From NCBI GenBank assembly GCA_003539495.1, contig DPPB01000033.1, forward strand, positions 13,313 to 77,312: a stretch of 64,000 nucleotides of DNA, written 5' to 3'. Origin of the DNA: Oscillibacter sp. GTDB taxonomy: Bacteria; Bacillota; Clostridia; Oscillospirales; Oscillospiraceae. The notes under the pieces were generated by a model that was not told the origin of the DNA, did no database searches, and worked only from the letters and a program-made list of their open reading frames with translations. The translations under genes and the position numbers were made by a program. Of the stretch, positions 55,842 to 63,517 are shown one piece after another (position 1 is the stretch's first letter; each line of letters starts with the position of its first letter).

Positions 55842-57806
55842 ATGGAAAAGAAAACGTTTTATATCACCACTCCCATCTACTACCCCTCCGACAAGCTCCA
55901 TATCGGCCATAGCTACTGCACCGTGGCCACGGACGCCATCGCCCGCTATAAGCGCCTCCAGGGCTACGACGTCATGTTCCTCACCGGCACCGACGAGCAC
56001 GGCCAGAAGATCGAGACCAAGGCCGAAGAAGCCGGCATGACCCCCCAGGCCTTTGTGGATAAGATCGTAAACGGCGAAAAGGGTGTGCGGGACCTGTGGA
56101 AGCTGATGAATATTTCCAACGACCGCTTCATCCGCACCACCGATGACTACCACTGCCGGGCCGTGCAGAAGATCTTCAAAAAGATGTACGAAAAGGGCGA
56201 CATCTACAAGGGCGCCTACAAGGGCAAGTACTGCACCCCCTGCGAGAGCTTCTGGACCGAGAGCCAGCTGGTGGACGGCAAGTGCCCCGACTGCGGCCGG
56301 GAGGTACACGATGCCCAGGAGGAGGCATACTTCTTCCGCCTGAGCAAATACGCAGACCGCGTGCAGCACCTGCTGGAGGATACGGACTTCCTCCAGCCCC
56401 GCAGCCGCGTGAACGAGATGGTGAATAACTTCATTAAGCCCGGCCTTGAGGATCTGTGCGTCAGCCGCACCAGCTTCACCTGGGGCATTCCCGTGGACTT
56501 TGACCCGGGCCATGTGGTCTATGTGTGGGTGGACGCCCTGTTCAACTACTGCACCGCCCTGGGCTTCTGCAACGATCAATACCACGATTACGACAAGTAC
56601 TGGCCTGCGGACTATCATATCGTGGGCAAGGAGATCGTCCGCTTCCACTCCATCATCTGGCCCGCCATGCTTATGAGCATGGAGATGCCCCTTCCCAAGC
56701 ATGTGTATGGCCACGGCTGGCTGGTCATCGACGGCGGCAAGATGTCAAAGTCCAAGGGCAACGTGGTGGACCCCTATGTCCTGGCGGAGATGTTCGGCGT
56801 AGACGCCCTGCGCTTCTTCCTGCTGCGCACCTTCCCCTTCGGCACCGACGGCAACTTCTCCAATGAGCTGCTGATAAGCACCATCAATGTGGACCTGGCC
56901 AACGACCTGGGGAACCTGATCAGCCGCACCTGCGCTATGGTGGAGAAGTATTTCGGCGGCACCCTGCCCGCAGACCGGGAGGACAGCCCCGCCGACTGCG
57001 AGCTGAAGAAGCTGGCCAGCACCCTTCGTGACCGCTACGAGGCTGAGATGGATAAGCTCCAGCTGCAAAACGGGCTGGAGGAAATTTTCAAGGTCATCGA
57101 CCGGGCCAATAAGTATATCGATGAAAACGCCCCCTGGAAGCTGGCCAAGGAGGAGGGCAAGGAGGCCCGCCTTGCCACCGTCCTCTATAACCTGCTGGAG
57201 ACCGTGCGCATCTGCACCGTCCTGCTGACCCCCTTCATCCCCGCCAGCTGCGACAAGATCTTTGACCAGATCGGCGCCTGTGAGGGCTGCCGCACCTGGG
57301 ACAGCGCCGCCCGGTGGGGCAAGCTGAAAAATACCGTCACTGTCCATAAGGGGGAGGCCCTGTTCCCCCGTCTGGACGCCGAGAAGGCCCTGGCGGAGCT
57401 GGACGCTATGCAGGAGGCCCAGCGCAAGGCCGCTCTGCCCGACCTGGAGCTGGAGCCCTTTACCCAGGAGGATGTGGATTTTGACACCTTCTGCCGCTCC
57501 GATTTCCGGGCCGTGAAGATCAAGGCCTGCGAGGCGGTGAAAAAGAGCGACAAGCTCCTGAAGTTCACCCTGGACGACGGCTCCGGTACTGACCGCACCA
57601 TCGTCTCCGGCATCCACCATTACTATGAGCCGGAGGACCTGGTGGGCAAGACCGCCGTGGCCATTTTGAATCTGCCCGCCCGGAAGATGATGGGCATCCC
57701 CTCCTGCGGCATGCTCATTTCCGCCGTGCATAAGGAAAAGGGCGAGGAAAAGCTGCACCTGCTGCTGCTGGATGACTCCATCCCCGCCGGCGCCAAGCTG
57801 TGCTGA
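55842..57806 (+). CDS. metG: Methionyl-tRNA synthetase
   Basis: Charges tRNA-Met; 654 residues, class I. The HIGH motif is in LHIGHSYCTVATDAIARYKRLQG, the zinc knuckle in CTPCESFWTESQLVDGKCPDCG, and KMSKS begins at residue 300. The C-terminal tRNA-binding OB-fold is FRAVKIKACEAVKKSDKLLKFTLDDG. AAAGGAG precedes ATG 55842, just after a hairpin CCGCTC/GAGCGG. It is controlled by a T-box more than 300 bases away. A terminator at 57829-57860 ends the transcript. Confidence 0.96.
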   Translation: MEKKTFYITTPIYYPSDKLHIGHSYCTVATDAIARYKRLQGYDVMFLTGTDEHGQKIETKAEEAGMTPQAFVDKIVNGEKGVRDLWKLMNISNDRFIRTTDDYHCRAVQKIFKKMYEKGDIYKGAYKGKYCTPCESFWTESQLVDGKCPDCGREVHDAQEEAYFFRLSKYADRVQHLLEDTDFLQPRSRVNEMVNNFIKPGLEDLCVSRTSFTWGIPVDFDPGHVVYVWVDALFNYCTALGFCNDQYHDYDKYWPADYHIVGKEIVRFHSIIWPAMLMSMEMPLPKHVYGHGWLVIDGGKMSKSKGNVVDPYVLAEMFGVDALRFFLLRTFPFGTDGNFSNELLISTINVDLANDLGNLISRTCAMVEKYFGGTLPADREDSPADCELKKLASTLRDRYEAEMDKLQLQNGLEEIFKVIDRANKYIDENAPWKLAKEEGKEARLATVLYNLLETVRICTVLLTPFIPASCDKIFDQIGACEGCRTWDSAARWGKLKNTVTVHKGEALFPRLDAEKALAELDAMQEAQRKAALPDLELEPFTQEDVDFDTFCRSDFRAVKIKACEAVKKSDKLLKFTLDDGSGTDRTIVSGIHHYYEPEDLVGKTAVAILNLPARKMMGIPSCGMLISAVHKEKGEEKLHLLLLDDSIPAGAKLC

Positions 57807-57828
57807 CCCGGTGAAAATAAGAGAGAAA

Positions 57829-57860
57829 AAAGAGAACGCCCCCAGCGTTCTCTTTTTTTA
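57829..57860 (+). terminator. Terminator of metG
   Basis: AAAGAGAACGC, short loop CCCCA, GCGTTCTCTTT, then TTTT. Confidence 0.92.
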
Positions 57861-57894
57861 CATCTGTCGTCCAATGTTGAGAGGGCGTTCCTGC

Positions 57895-58255
57895 GCACGG
57901 GCCCCCAGGCGGGGCGATGTGGGCATCGCCCCCTACGGAGGTCTATCGGGAAACAGTGCGTAGGGGCAGGGCTCTGCCCGCCTCACTGGCAAAGCATCCG
58001 TAGGGGTCGATGCCTACATCGCCCCCTACGGAGGTCTATCGGGAAACAGTGCGTAGGGGCGGAGCCCTGTCCGCCTCACTGGCAAAGCATCCGTAGGGGC
58101 CGATGCCTACATCGGCCCGCCCCGCCGTATTTCTTGCAAACTGTCATTGCAAGGCCAGTGCGCACACTGGCTGTGGCGATCCGTTCATCCCGGTCCTTGC
58201 GCAAGGGTATTACGGATTCCCACGTCGCTTCGCTCCTCGGAATGACAGGCAGGGA
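57895..58255. repeat. Tandem and inverted palindromic repeats between metG and znuB
   Basis: Two adjacent 93-bp units (57926-58018 and 58019-58111) differ mainly inside one hairpin: GGGCAG-GGCT-CTGCCC in the first, GGCGGA-GCCCTG-TCCGCC in the second, both fully paired. The flanking spacer CCCTACGGAGGTCTATCGG to AAACAGTGCGTAGG is identical in both. Two ATTGCG-family units follow (58138-58184 and 58210-58250). Confidence 0.85.
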
Positions 58256-58277
58256 TCCGCAGCGGTACGCTCCAATT

Positions 58278-59093
58278 TCAACTTCGCCCTCTCACGTGCC
58301 CAATGACCGTCGCCGCCAAAAACGCCGCCAGAGAGGTCACCACCACCGACGCGCCCACGGGCAGGCTCAGCAGGTACGAGCCTATCAGCCCCACGCAGAA
58401 GCACACCACGGAGAGGCACCCCGCCAGGATTACAACGCCGAAGAAGCTCTTTTTCAGCCGCATGGCCGTCAGGGCCGGGAAGATCACCAGGCTGGAGATG
58501 AGCATGGCGCCCATGAGCCGCATACCCAGCACAATGGTCAGGGCCGTCAGCACCGCCAGCAGGGTGTTGTACACCCCTACCTTCATGCCGGTGGCCCGGG
58601 AGAAGCTCTCGTCAAAGGTGATGGCGAAAAGCTGGTGGTAAAACAGCCCGAACAGCACCAAAACCGCCGCGGACACGCCGATGCTCAAGGCCACATCCGC
58701 CTGGCTCAGGGCCAAAATGGAGCCGAACATGTAGCTGTCCACATCGGTGGTCATGCCGGTGGTAAGGCTGGTAACGATGATGCCGATAGCCAATGCCGAG
58801 GCGGACACCACCGCGATGGCGGCGTCGGCCCCCAGCTTGCTGCGCTCCGTCATCCGCAGCAGCCCCAGGGCCGCGATGACCACCACCGGGATGGACACCG
58901 GCAGCGGCGCCCACCCGCAGGCCACCGCCACCGACAGCGCTCCGAAGGACACATGGCTCAGCCCGTCGCCGATCATGGAGTACCGCTTCAGCACCAGGGG
59001 AACCCCCAAAAGCGCCGCGCACACAGACACCAAAATCCCCACCACAAAGGCCCGGACGATAAACGGATAGGTAAACATTTCCAGCAGGATCAT
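58278..59093 (-). CDS. znuB: Zinc ABC transporter permease ZnuB
   Basis: Membrane subunit of the zinc importer (ABC-3 family); 271 residues with about eight membrane segments. Family features: RYSMIGDGLSHVSFGALSVAVACG, SVVVLFG-like segments, and MGAMLISSLVIFPALTAMRLKKSF, the ABC-3 coupling region. ATG 59093 overlaps the znuC stop (ATGA). The operon order zur-znuA-znuC-znuB and the His-rich ZnuA point to zinc rather than manganese. Confidence 0.92.
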   Translation of the reverse strand: MILLEMFTYPFIVRAFVVGILVSVCAALLGVPLVLKRYSMIGDGLSHVSFGALSVAVACGWAPLPVSIPVVVIAALGLLRMTERSKLGADAAIAVVSASALAIGIIVTSLTTGMTTDVDSYMFGSILALSQADVALSIGVSAAVLVLFGLFYHQLFAITFDESFSRATGMKVGVYNTLLAVLTALTIVLGMRLMGAMLISSLVIFPALTAMRLKKSFFGVVILAGCLSVVCFCVGLIGSYLLSLPVGASVVVTSLAAFLAATVIGHVRGRS

Positions 59094-59803
59094 GCGCTCT
59101 CACCTCCGAATCGCCGGCCCATGGGCGAAGATAGATACTCCTGCACCGTGCCGAAGAAATGCTGCCCCTGGCCGGCGTGGAGGATAAAGTCTGCATAGCG
59201 CAGGGCGTTTTCCATGTCGTGGGTCACCATGACGATGGCGATGCCCTCGGTCTTGTTGAGGTAGGCCAGGGTGCGGTAGAGATCCTGGGCGGCGGCGGGA
59301 TCCAGGCCCGTCACCGGCTCATCCAGGATCAGCAGCTCTCCGGCTGCGCACAGGGCCCGGGCCAGGAGCACCCGCTGCTGCTGGCCGCCGGATAGCTCCC
59401 GGTAGCAGCGATCCTTCAGCTCCAGGATACCCAGCTTTCCCATGTTCATCAGGGCCCGGGCCTTTTGCTCCGGCGTGTAGAGCAGCCGGTGGCCGCCTGC
59501 ACCGAGAAAGCCCGAGCGCACCACCTCCGTCACCGTGGCGGGAAAGTCCTTTTGGGCCCGGGTCTGCTGGGGCAGATAGCCGATGGCTCCGCTCCGGAGC
59601 GCCCCGCCCCGCTCAATGCGGCCCGACAGGGGGGGCAGCAGGCCCAGCAGGCTTTTGAGCAGCGTGGACTTGCCGGAGCCGTTTTCACCCACGATGCAGA
59701 TGTAGTCCCCCCGGCACACCTGAAGATCCAAATGCTCCCAAATGGCCTTGCCCTCATAGCCCAGGCCGGCATCCCGGCAGGCCAGTAAAATTTCCTTATC
59801 CAT
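59090..59803 (-). CDS. znuC: Zinc ABC transporter ATP-binding protein ZnuC
   Basis: ATPase of the zinc importer; 237 residues. Walker A is IVGENGSGKSTLLKSLLG, the signature LSGGQQQRVLLARAL, Walker B ELLILDEPVTGLD, and the switch MVTHDM. ATG 59803 follows directly on the znuA TGA. Confidence 0.95.
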   Translation of the reverse strand: MDKEILLACRDAGLGYEGKAIWEHLDLQVCRGDYICIVGENGSGKSTLLKSLLGLLPPLSGRIERGGALRSGAIGYLPQQTRAQKDFPATVTEVVRSGFLGAGGHRLLYTPEQKARALMNMGKLGILELKDRCYRELSGGQQQRVLLARALCAAGELLILDEPVTGLDPAAAQDLYRTLAYLNKTEGIAIVMVTHDMENALRYADFILHAGQGQHFFGTVQEYLSSPMGRRFGGESA

Positions 59804-60778
59804 TCAGCATATCCCCTCTCGCAGCGCCGCCACATTTCGGCGCATCAGGCTCAAATATCCCTCTCCTGCGGCCCAATCCGCCGCAGAGACGGTCTGACAG
59901 GAGTAAAAGGTCACCACCTTTGCCCCGGTGGTCTCGGCAATGGCCTCGGCCACCCTTTGGCTGCTCAGCTCCAGGGCGTAGACTACGGGAATCTGCTCCT
60001 CCCTCACCTTGTCAATGAGAAATTTCAGGGTGTAGAGGGACGGCTCCGTGTCTGACGAGCAGCCGTGAAAGGCCGCCCGGTAACGGAGGCCGTATTCCCG
60101 GCAGAAATACAGCAGCGGAAAGCGGTCGCCGAATACCAGCAGATCCCGTTTTTTCTCCCGGCACACTTGGCGAAAATCCGCATCCAATTCGGAAAGATCC
60201 GTCAGATACTCCGCCAAATTGGCCCGAAAATCCGCCGCGTGGGCCGGGTCGGCGGCGCACAGGGCGTCACAAATGGCCCGGCAGAGCTTCTCCGCCTCCA
60301 CCGGGGAGGTCCAGATATGCTCGTCATACTCTATCTCGTCGCTGTCGTGGTCATGGCCATCATGGCCGTCATGGTCATCGTGGTCGTCGTGGCTGTCACC
60401 GTCCACCGGTTCCTCCTCCAGAGTCTGGGCGTAGTCCATCATCCGCAGCACCGTGGGGATGTTTTCTCCGGCGGAGCTTAGGATCTCGTCCACCCATTGC
60501 TCCCCCTCGCCGCCGTTGTAGACGAACACATCCGCCCGGCTCACCCGGATCACATCTGCCGGGGTGGGCTCAAAGCTGTGGGCCTCCCGTCCGGCGGCCA
60601 CCAGCAGCCGGGGCTCCACCCACTCCCCGCCGATCACCCGTACGAAGTCGTAGTAGGGAAACAGCGAGCAGACCACCGAGAGCTTGCCGCTGTCAGTTCT
60701 GTCTCTTTCCGGGGCGCAGGCGCACAGACCCAGGGCCGTGGCCGCCACCAGCAGCAGGGCCAAAATGCGTTTTCTCAT
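59804..60778 (-). CDS. znuA: Zinc-binding lipoprotein ZnuA
   Basis: Substrate-binding protein of the importer; 324 residues with a lipoprotein signal (RKRILALLLVAATALGLCAC, lipidated Cys near residue 20). The cluster A-I metal-binding fold has GREAHSFEPTPADV (His ligand) and YDEHIWTSP (His ligand). Between them lies a His/Asp-rich loop (repeated DHD and HDGHD), typical of zinc-specific members. ATG 60778 overlaps the upstream regulator's stop (ATGA). Confidence 0.94.
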   Translation of the reverse strand: MRKRILALLLVAATALGLCACAPERDRTDSGKLSVVCSLFPYYDFVRVIGGEWVEPRLLVAAGREAHSFEPTPADVIRVSRADVFVYNGGEGEQWVDEILSSAGENIPTVLRMMDYAQTLEEEPVDGDSHDDHDDHDGHDGHDHDSDEIEYDEHIWTSPVEAEKLCRAICDALCAADPAHAADFRANLAEYLTDLSELDADFRQVCREKKRDLLVFGDRFPLLYFCREYGLRYRAAFHGCSSDTEPSLYTLKFLIDKVREEQIPVVYALELSSQRVAEAIAETTGAKVVTFYSCQTVSAADWAAGEGYLSLMRRNVAALREGIC

Positions 60779-61173
60779 TTCTCCGCCTCCCGGCATTTTT
60801 CACACAGGCCATAAAACATGGTCCGCCTGGGGTTGATGGCGAAGCCGTGGCCCTCCAGCAGATGCTCGTACAGCTCCCCCAGGTGGGAGCAATCCATGTG
60901 GAAAATGGCGCCGCAGCCCTCGCACTGGAGCAGGAAGCAATCTGTGTGCCGGGCCTTGTCGCAGTATTGATAGCAGGCGCCTTCCTCTGTGAGCAGCTTG
61001 TGGACCTTACCCTGGGCCACCAGCTTTTCCAGCTGCCGGTACACGGTGCTCAGCCCCACCGGCTGGCCGTCCTGCCGCAGCCTTTGCGCCAGCTCGATAG
61101 CCGTAGCCCGGCCGCCGGGGCAGGAGGCGATGCACTGCAGCACCGCCGTCTGCTGCTTGGTCATATAGGACAT
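60775..61173 (-). CDS. zur: Fur family regulator, probably Zur
   Basis: 132 residues. The winged helix-turn-helix is ATAIELAQRLRQDGQPVGLSTVYRQLEKLVAQGKVHKL. The metal-binding half has HTDCFLLQCEGCGAIFHMDCSHLGELYEHLLEGHGF and the structural zinc pair CEGC and CEKC. It is the first gene of the operon it probably controls: a 27-bp dyad lies between its promoter and its start. Zinc is inferred from the transporter genes; Fur or PerR specificity is not excluded by sequence alone. AGGGGG precedes ATG 61173. Confidence 0.9.
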   Translation of the reverse strand: MSYMTKQQTAVLQCIASCPGGRATAIELAQRLRQDGQPVGLSTVYRQLEKLVAQGKVHKLLTEEGACYQYCDKARHTDCFLLQCEGCGAIFHMDCSHLGELYEHLLEGHGFAINPRRTMFYGLCEKCREAEK

Positions 61174-61188
61174 GGGAACACCCCCTAA

Positions 61189-61215
61189 ATTTGAAAATGA
61201 TTATCGTTTTCAAAT
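61189..61215. promoter_or_regulatory. 27-bp dyad operator of the zur-znuACB operon
   Basis: Arms ATTTGAAAA and TTTTCAAAT are exact complements. The inner GATTATC core gives a near-perfect dyad centred on 61202 with one mismatched pair. It begins inside the -10 box and covers the transcription start, so binding should block transcription. Confidence 0.8.
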
Positions 61216-61241
61216 TATAGCAATTTTTTTGCCGTTGTCAA
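61214..61241 (-). promoter_or_regulatory. Promoter of the zur-znuACB operon
   Basis: Minus strand: TTGACA (61241-61236), 16-bp spacer, TATAAT (61219-61214). Confidence 0.88.
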
Positions 61242-61284
61242 GAGAATGTGGAAAACTCGGCGGGAGTTTTTAGCCTGTATTTCC

Positions 61285-61335
61285 CGAAGCCCGTCATTAC
61301 GAGCCGGTGACCGGCGGCACCGGCGTGGCAATCCG
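61285..61335. repeat. ATTGCG-family palindromic repeat
   Basis: CGTCATTACGAGCCGGTG to CACCGGCGTGGCAATCC with a strong inner stem (GCCGGTG/CACCGGC). It adjoins the inverted 250-bp element as in the 31-kb copy. Confidence 0.75.
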
Positions 61336-61342
61336 CATCCCC

Positions 61343-61598
61343 TGCGCTGTGCCTCCGGCGGCCCCCTTTCTTTCTTCGGCGAAAGAAAGGGGGGAAAGAA
61401 CGCCTTCAAAACCAAGGTTTTGAAATCCTTTCCGCGGCTGAGGTGCCGTCTGCATCGGTCCTCCCTACCCCGCGTGTCGGAATGTGCAAATTTTGCGCCT
61501 TGCTTTCGCATCGTCTCTGCGTCCCCATCCGCGACGCGCTCTGCGCTTGTGCTGCCCTGGCGGGACGGGGGAAAGACCTCTGCGTCTACCGTGCGGCG
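61343..61598 (-). repeat. 250-bp multi-hairpin element, copy 2
   Basis: Inverted homologue of 31145-31400. Plus strand shows CCCCTTTCTTTC-TTCG-GCGAAAGAAAGGGG, then TCAAAACC-AA-GGTTTTGA, then GTGCAAATTTTGCGC. The overall order and spacing match. Confidence 0.75.
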
Positions 61599-61800
61599 CG
61601 ATGTGGGCATCGCGCCCTACGGATATTTTGAGGGCTGGTGCCGCCGGGCCGGTGTGGGCATCGCGCCCTACGGAGCATTTAACGGTAGATGCGCGTAAGG
61701 GTCGGCCTCCCGGACGACCCGAACCGGGCCTGCACCGCTGCTCTTGCAAGCCCGTCATTGCGAGCCGGTGGGCAAGCTGGTCGCAGTAGTCCGTATCCCC
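61590..61800. repeat. Hairpin repeats upstream of the DUF2804 gene
   Basis: Two units with arms GGCGCGATG/CATCGCGCC and GGGCCGGTG/CATCGCGCCC (the second mispaired), both followed by CCCTACGGA. An ATTGCG-family unit follows at 61755-61797. Confidence 0.75.
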
Positions 61801-61864
61801 GCCTGCGTTGACGCTCCCCAATAAATATGATATACTGACAAAAAAGCGAAAAGGGGGATCCATC

Positions 61865-62893
61865 ATGCAGCACGAGATCACCGCCGCCCAGCCCCTGCTG
61901 GACGAAAAGGGCAATCTGCGCGAGGCCGGTTACTGCAAAAAGCTCCTGCCTATCTATCGCCGCCGGGATATCAAGGCCGGGGCGCTGCGCATCAAGGAGT
62001 GGGACTATTACCTTGTTAATAACGGCCATTTCGCCGTGGCCCTGACCATTGCCGACAACGGCTACATGGGCCTGGACTCCATCTCCCTGCTGAACCTTGA
62101 CGAGGGCTGGGAGAAGACCAAGAGCCCCATGCGCGCCTTTCCCCTGGGCAAGACCGGCCTGCCGGAGTCGTCCGAAACCGGGGATGTGTCCATCTCCGGC
62201 AAGGGCTATCACCTGTCCTTCCGCCACGATGGCCCGGACCGGGTGCTGGACTTCCATATGGAGGATTTTCTGGACGGCGCGGCCATTGACGGCCGCCTCC
62301 GCCTCACGGACGAGCCGGAGGAGAGCATGGTCATCTGCACGCCCTTCTCCAAGGCCGGCCATTTCTATTATAACCAAAAAATCAACTGTCTCCGGGCCAG
62401 GGGTACCGTCACCGCCGCCGGACGTACCTACACCTTTGACCCGGCGGATTCCTTTGCGGTGCTGGATTGGGGCCGGGGCGTGTGGACCTATCACAACACC
62501 TGGTATTGGGGCAGCGCCAGCGGCCAGGTGGACGGGGTGCCCTTCGGCTGGAACATCGGCTGCGGCTTCGGCGATACCTCCGCTGCCAGTGAAAATATGC
62601 TCTTTTACGGAGGCAAGGCCCACAAGCTGAGCCAGGTGACCTTCCACATCCCCCAAAGGGACGGCCGGGACGATTTTCTCGCCCCCTGGACCTTCACCTC
62701 CGACGATGGCCGCTTTGAGATGGCCTTCACCCCGGCGCTGGACCGGGCGGCCTGCACGGACTTCAAGCTGCTGAAAAGCGACCAGCACCAGGTCTTTGGC
62801 CGCTTTACCGGCACCGCCACCCTGGATGACGGAACGGTGATCCGGGTGGAGGATTTCCCGGGCTTTGCGGAAAAGGTGGAAAATAAGTGGTAA
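61865..62893 (+). CDS. DUF2804 domain protein
   Basis: 342 residues belonging to the DUF2804 family, whose biochemical role is not established. It opens MQHEITAAQPLLDEKGNLREAGYCKKLLPIYRRRDIKAGALRIKEWDYYLVNNGHFAVALTIADN. The conserved core includes DFADSFAVLDWGRGVWTYHNTWYWGSASG-like residues (DSFAVLDWGRGVWTYHNTWYWGSASG) and GWNIGCGFGDTSAASENMLFYGG. The aromatic and Gly-rich beta-strand pattern suggests a beta-barrel or lipocalin-like fold. No signal peptide is seen. ATG 61865 follows AAAAGGGGGATCC. A terminator follows at 62928-62962. Confidence 0.85.
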   Translation: MQHEITAAQPLLDEKGNLREAGYCKKLLPIYRRRDIKAGALRIKEWDYYLVNNGHFAVALTIADNGYMGLDSISLLNLDEGWEKTKSPMRAFPLGKTGLPESSETGDVSISGKGYHLSFRHDGPDRVLDFHMEDFLDGAAIDGRLRLTDEPEESMVICTPFSKAGHFYYNQKINCLRARGTVTAAGRTYTFDPADSFAVLDWGRGVWTYHNTWYWGSASGQVDGVPFGWNIGCGFGDTSAASENMLFYGGKAHKLSQVTFHIPQRDGRDDFLAPWTFTSDDGRFEMAFTPALDRAACTDFKLLKSDQHQVFGRFTGTATLDDGTVIRVEDFPGFAEKVENKW

Positions 62894-62927
62894 CGCCCCG
62901 GTGGGGCTGCGCCTGCTGATGCACAAG

Positions 62928-62962
62928 AGATGAAAGAGAACGGACGGCTGGTCCGTTCTCTT
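62928..62962 (+). terminator. Terminator of the DUF2804 gene
   Basis: AAAGAGAACGGAC, loop, GTCCGTTCTCTTT, then TT; the stem ends in a T run of five. Confidence 0.88.
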
Positions 62963-62984
62963 TTTCTGCCTGGGAGGAAGCGCA

Positions 62985-63180
62985 TATTGCCCCGCCATAT
63001 TACAGCGCCGCCGGCGGGGCAAAGTTGGGCATCGCCGCCCACGCAATGGCCTCATCCTTTTCGTAGGGGCCGATGCCCACATCGGCCCGTCCGCACCAAC
63101 TCCATAAAACCGTGGGACGGGGTGGCCCCCTCACCCCGCCGGCCGTCAACTACCGCACCCTCCCGGCTCCTCGGTGGCAT
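62985..63180. repeat. Palindromic repeats ahead of the symporter gene
   Basis: Contains GTAGGGGCCGATG-CCCA-CATCGGCCC (63064-63089) and GGGACGGGGTG/TCACCCCGCC with flanking degenerate units. Confidence 0.78.
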
Positions 63181-63248
63181 CGTGATTTGACATAAATGTT
63201 TTCCTATAAAGAAACATTTCCTCCAAAACACAGGGGCAAGACCTGCCC

Positions 63249-63330
63249 GCCCGTTCATTGTTAAGAAACTGACAGGATTGTTTGTTTCTTAACAGGAATA
63301 TTATATTACTGTTAACAGAATGTTAAAAAA
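63249..63330. promoter_or_regulatory. TTAA-rich inverted repeats, candidate operator region of the symporter gene
   Basis: GTTAAGAAAC and GTTTCTTAAC are exact complements 14 bp apart. They are followed by TGTTAACA and ATGTTAAAA. The region is AT-rich and unlike the neighbouring repeats. It lies 50-120 bp upstream of the promoter. Confidence 0.45.
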
Positions 63331-63367
63331 GCCGAATCGGGTGACAAAATTTTATTAAAAATGTCAA

Positions 63368-63396
63368 TTGTAGACAAGAAAGGAATCCTGTATACT
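63368..63396 (+). promoter_or_regulatory. Promoter of the symporter gene
   Basis: -35 TTGTAG (63368-63373), 17-bp spacer, -10 TATACT (63391-63396). The 120-nt leader has hairpin AAGCC/GGCTT with a T-rich loop and GCCC/GGGC. Confidence 0.65.
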
Positions 63397-63517
63397 TTGA
63401 ACATAAGCCTGTGGCGGTTTTTTCGGCTTACACAGGTAAATTTTTGCCCCTTTTTCGGGCGCGTTTCTTGAGAGTAAAAATTTTCGGAAACAAAACTTAT
63501 GTTTAAGGAGAGAAAAC

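Noticed and set aside
57926..58111. Possible CRISPR array
   Set aside because: Only two tandem 93-bp units; the variable part is a paired hairpin, not a unique spacer, and no cas genes are present.
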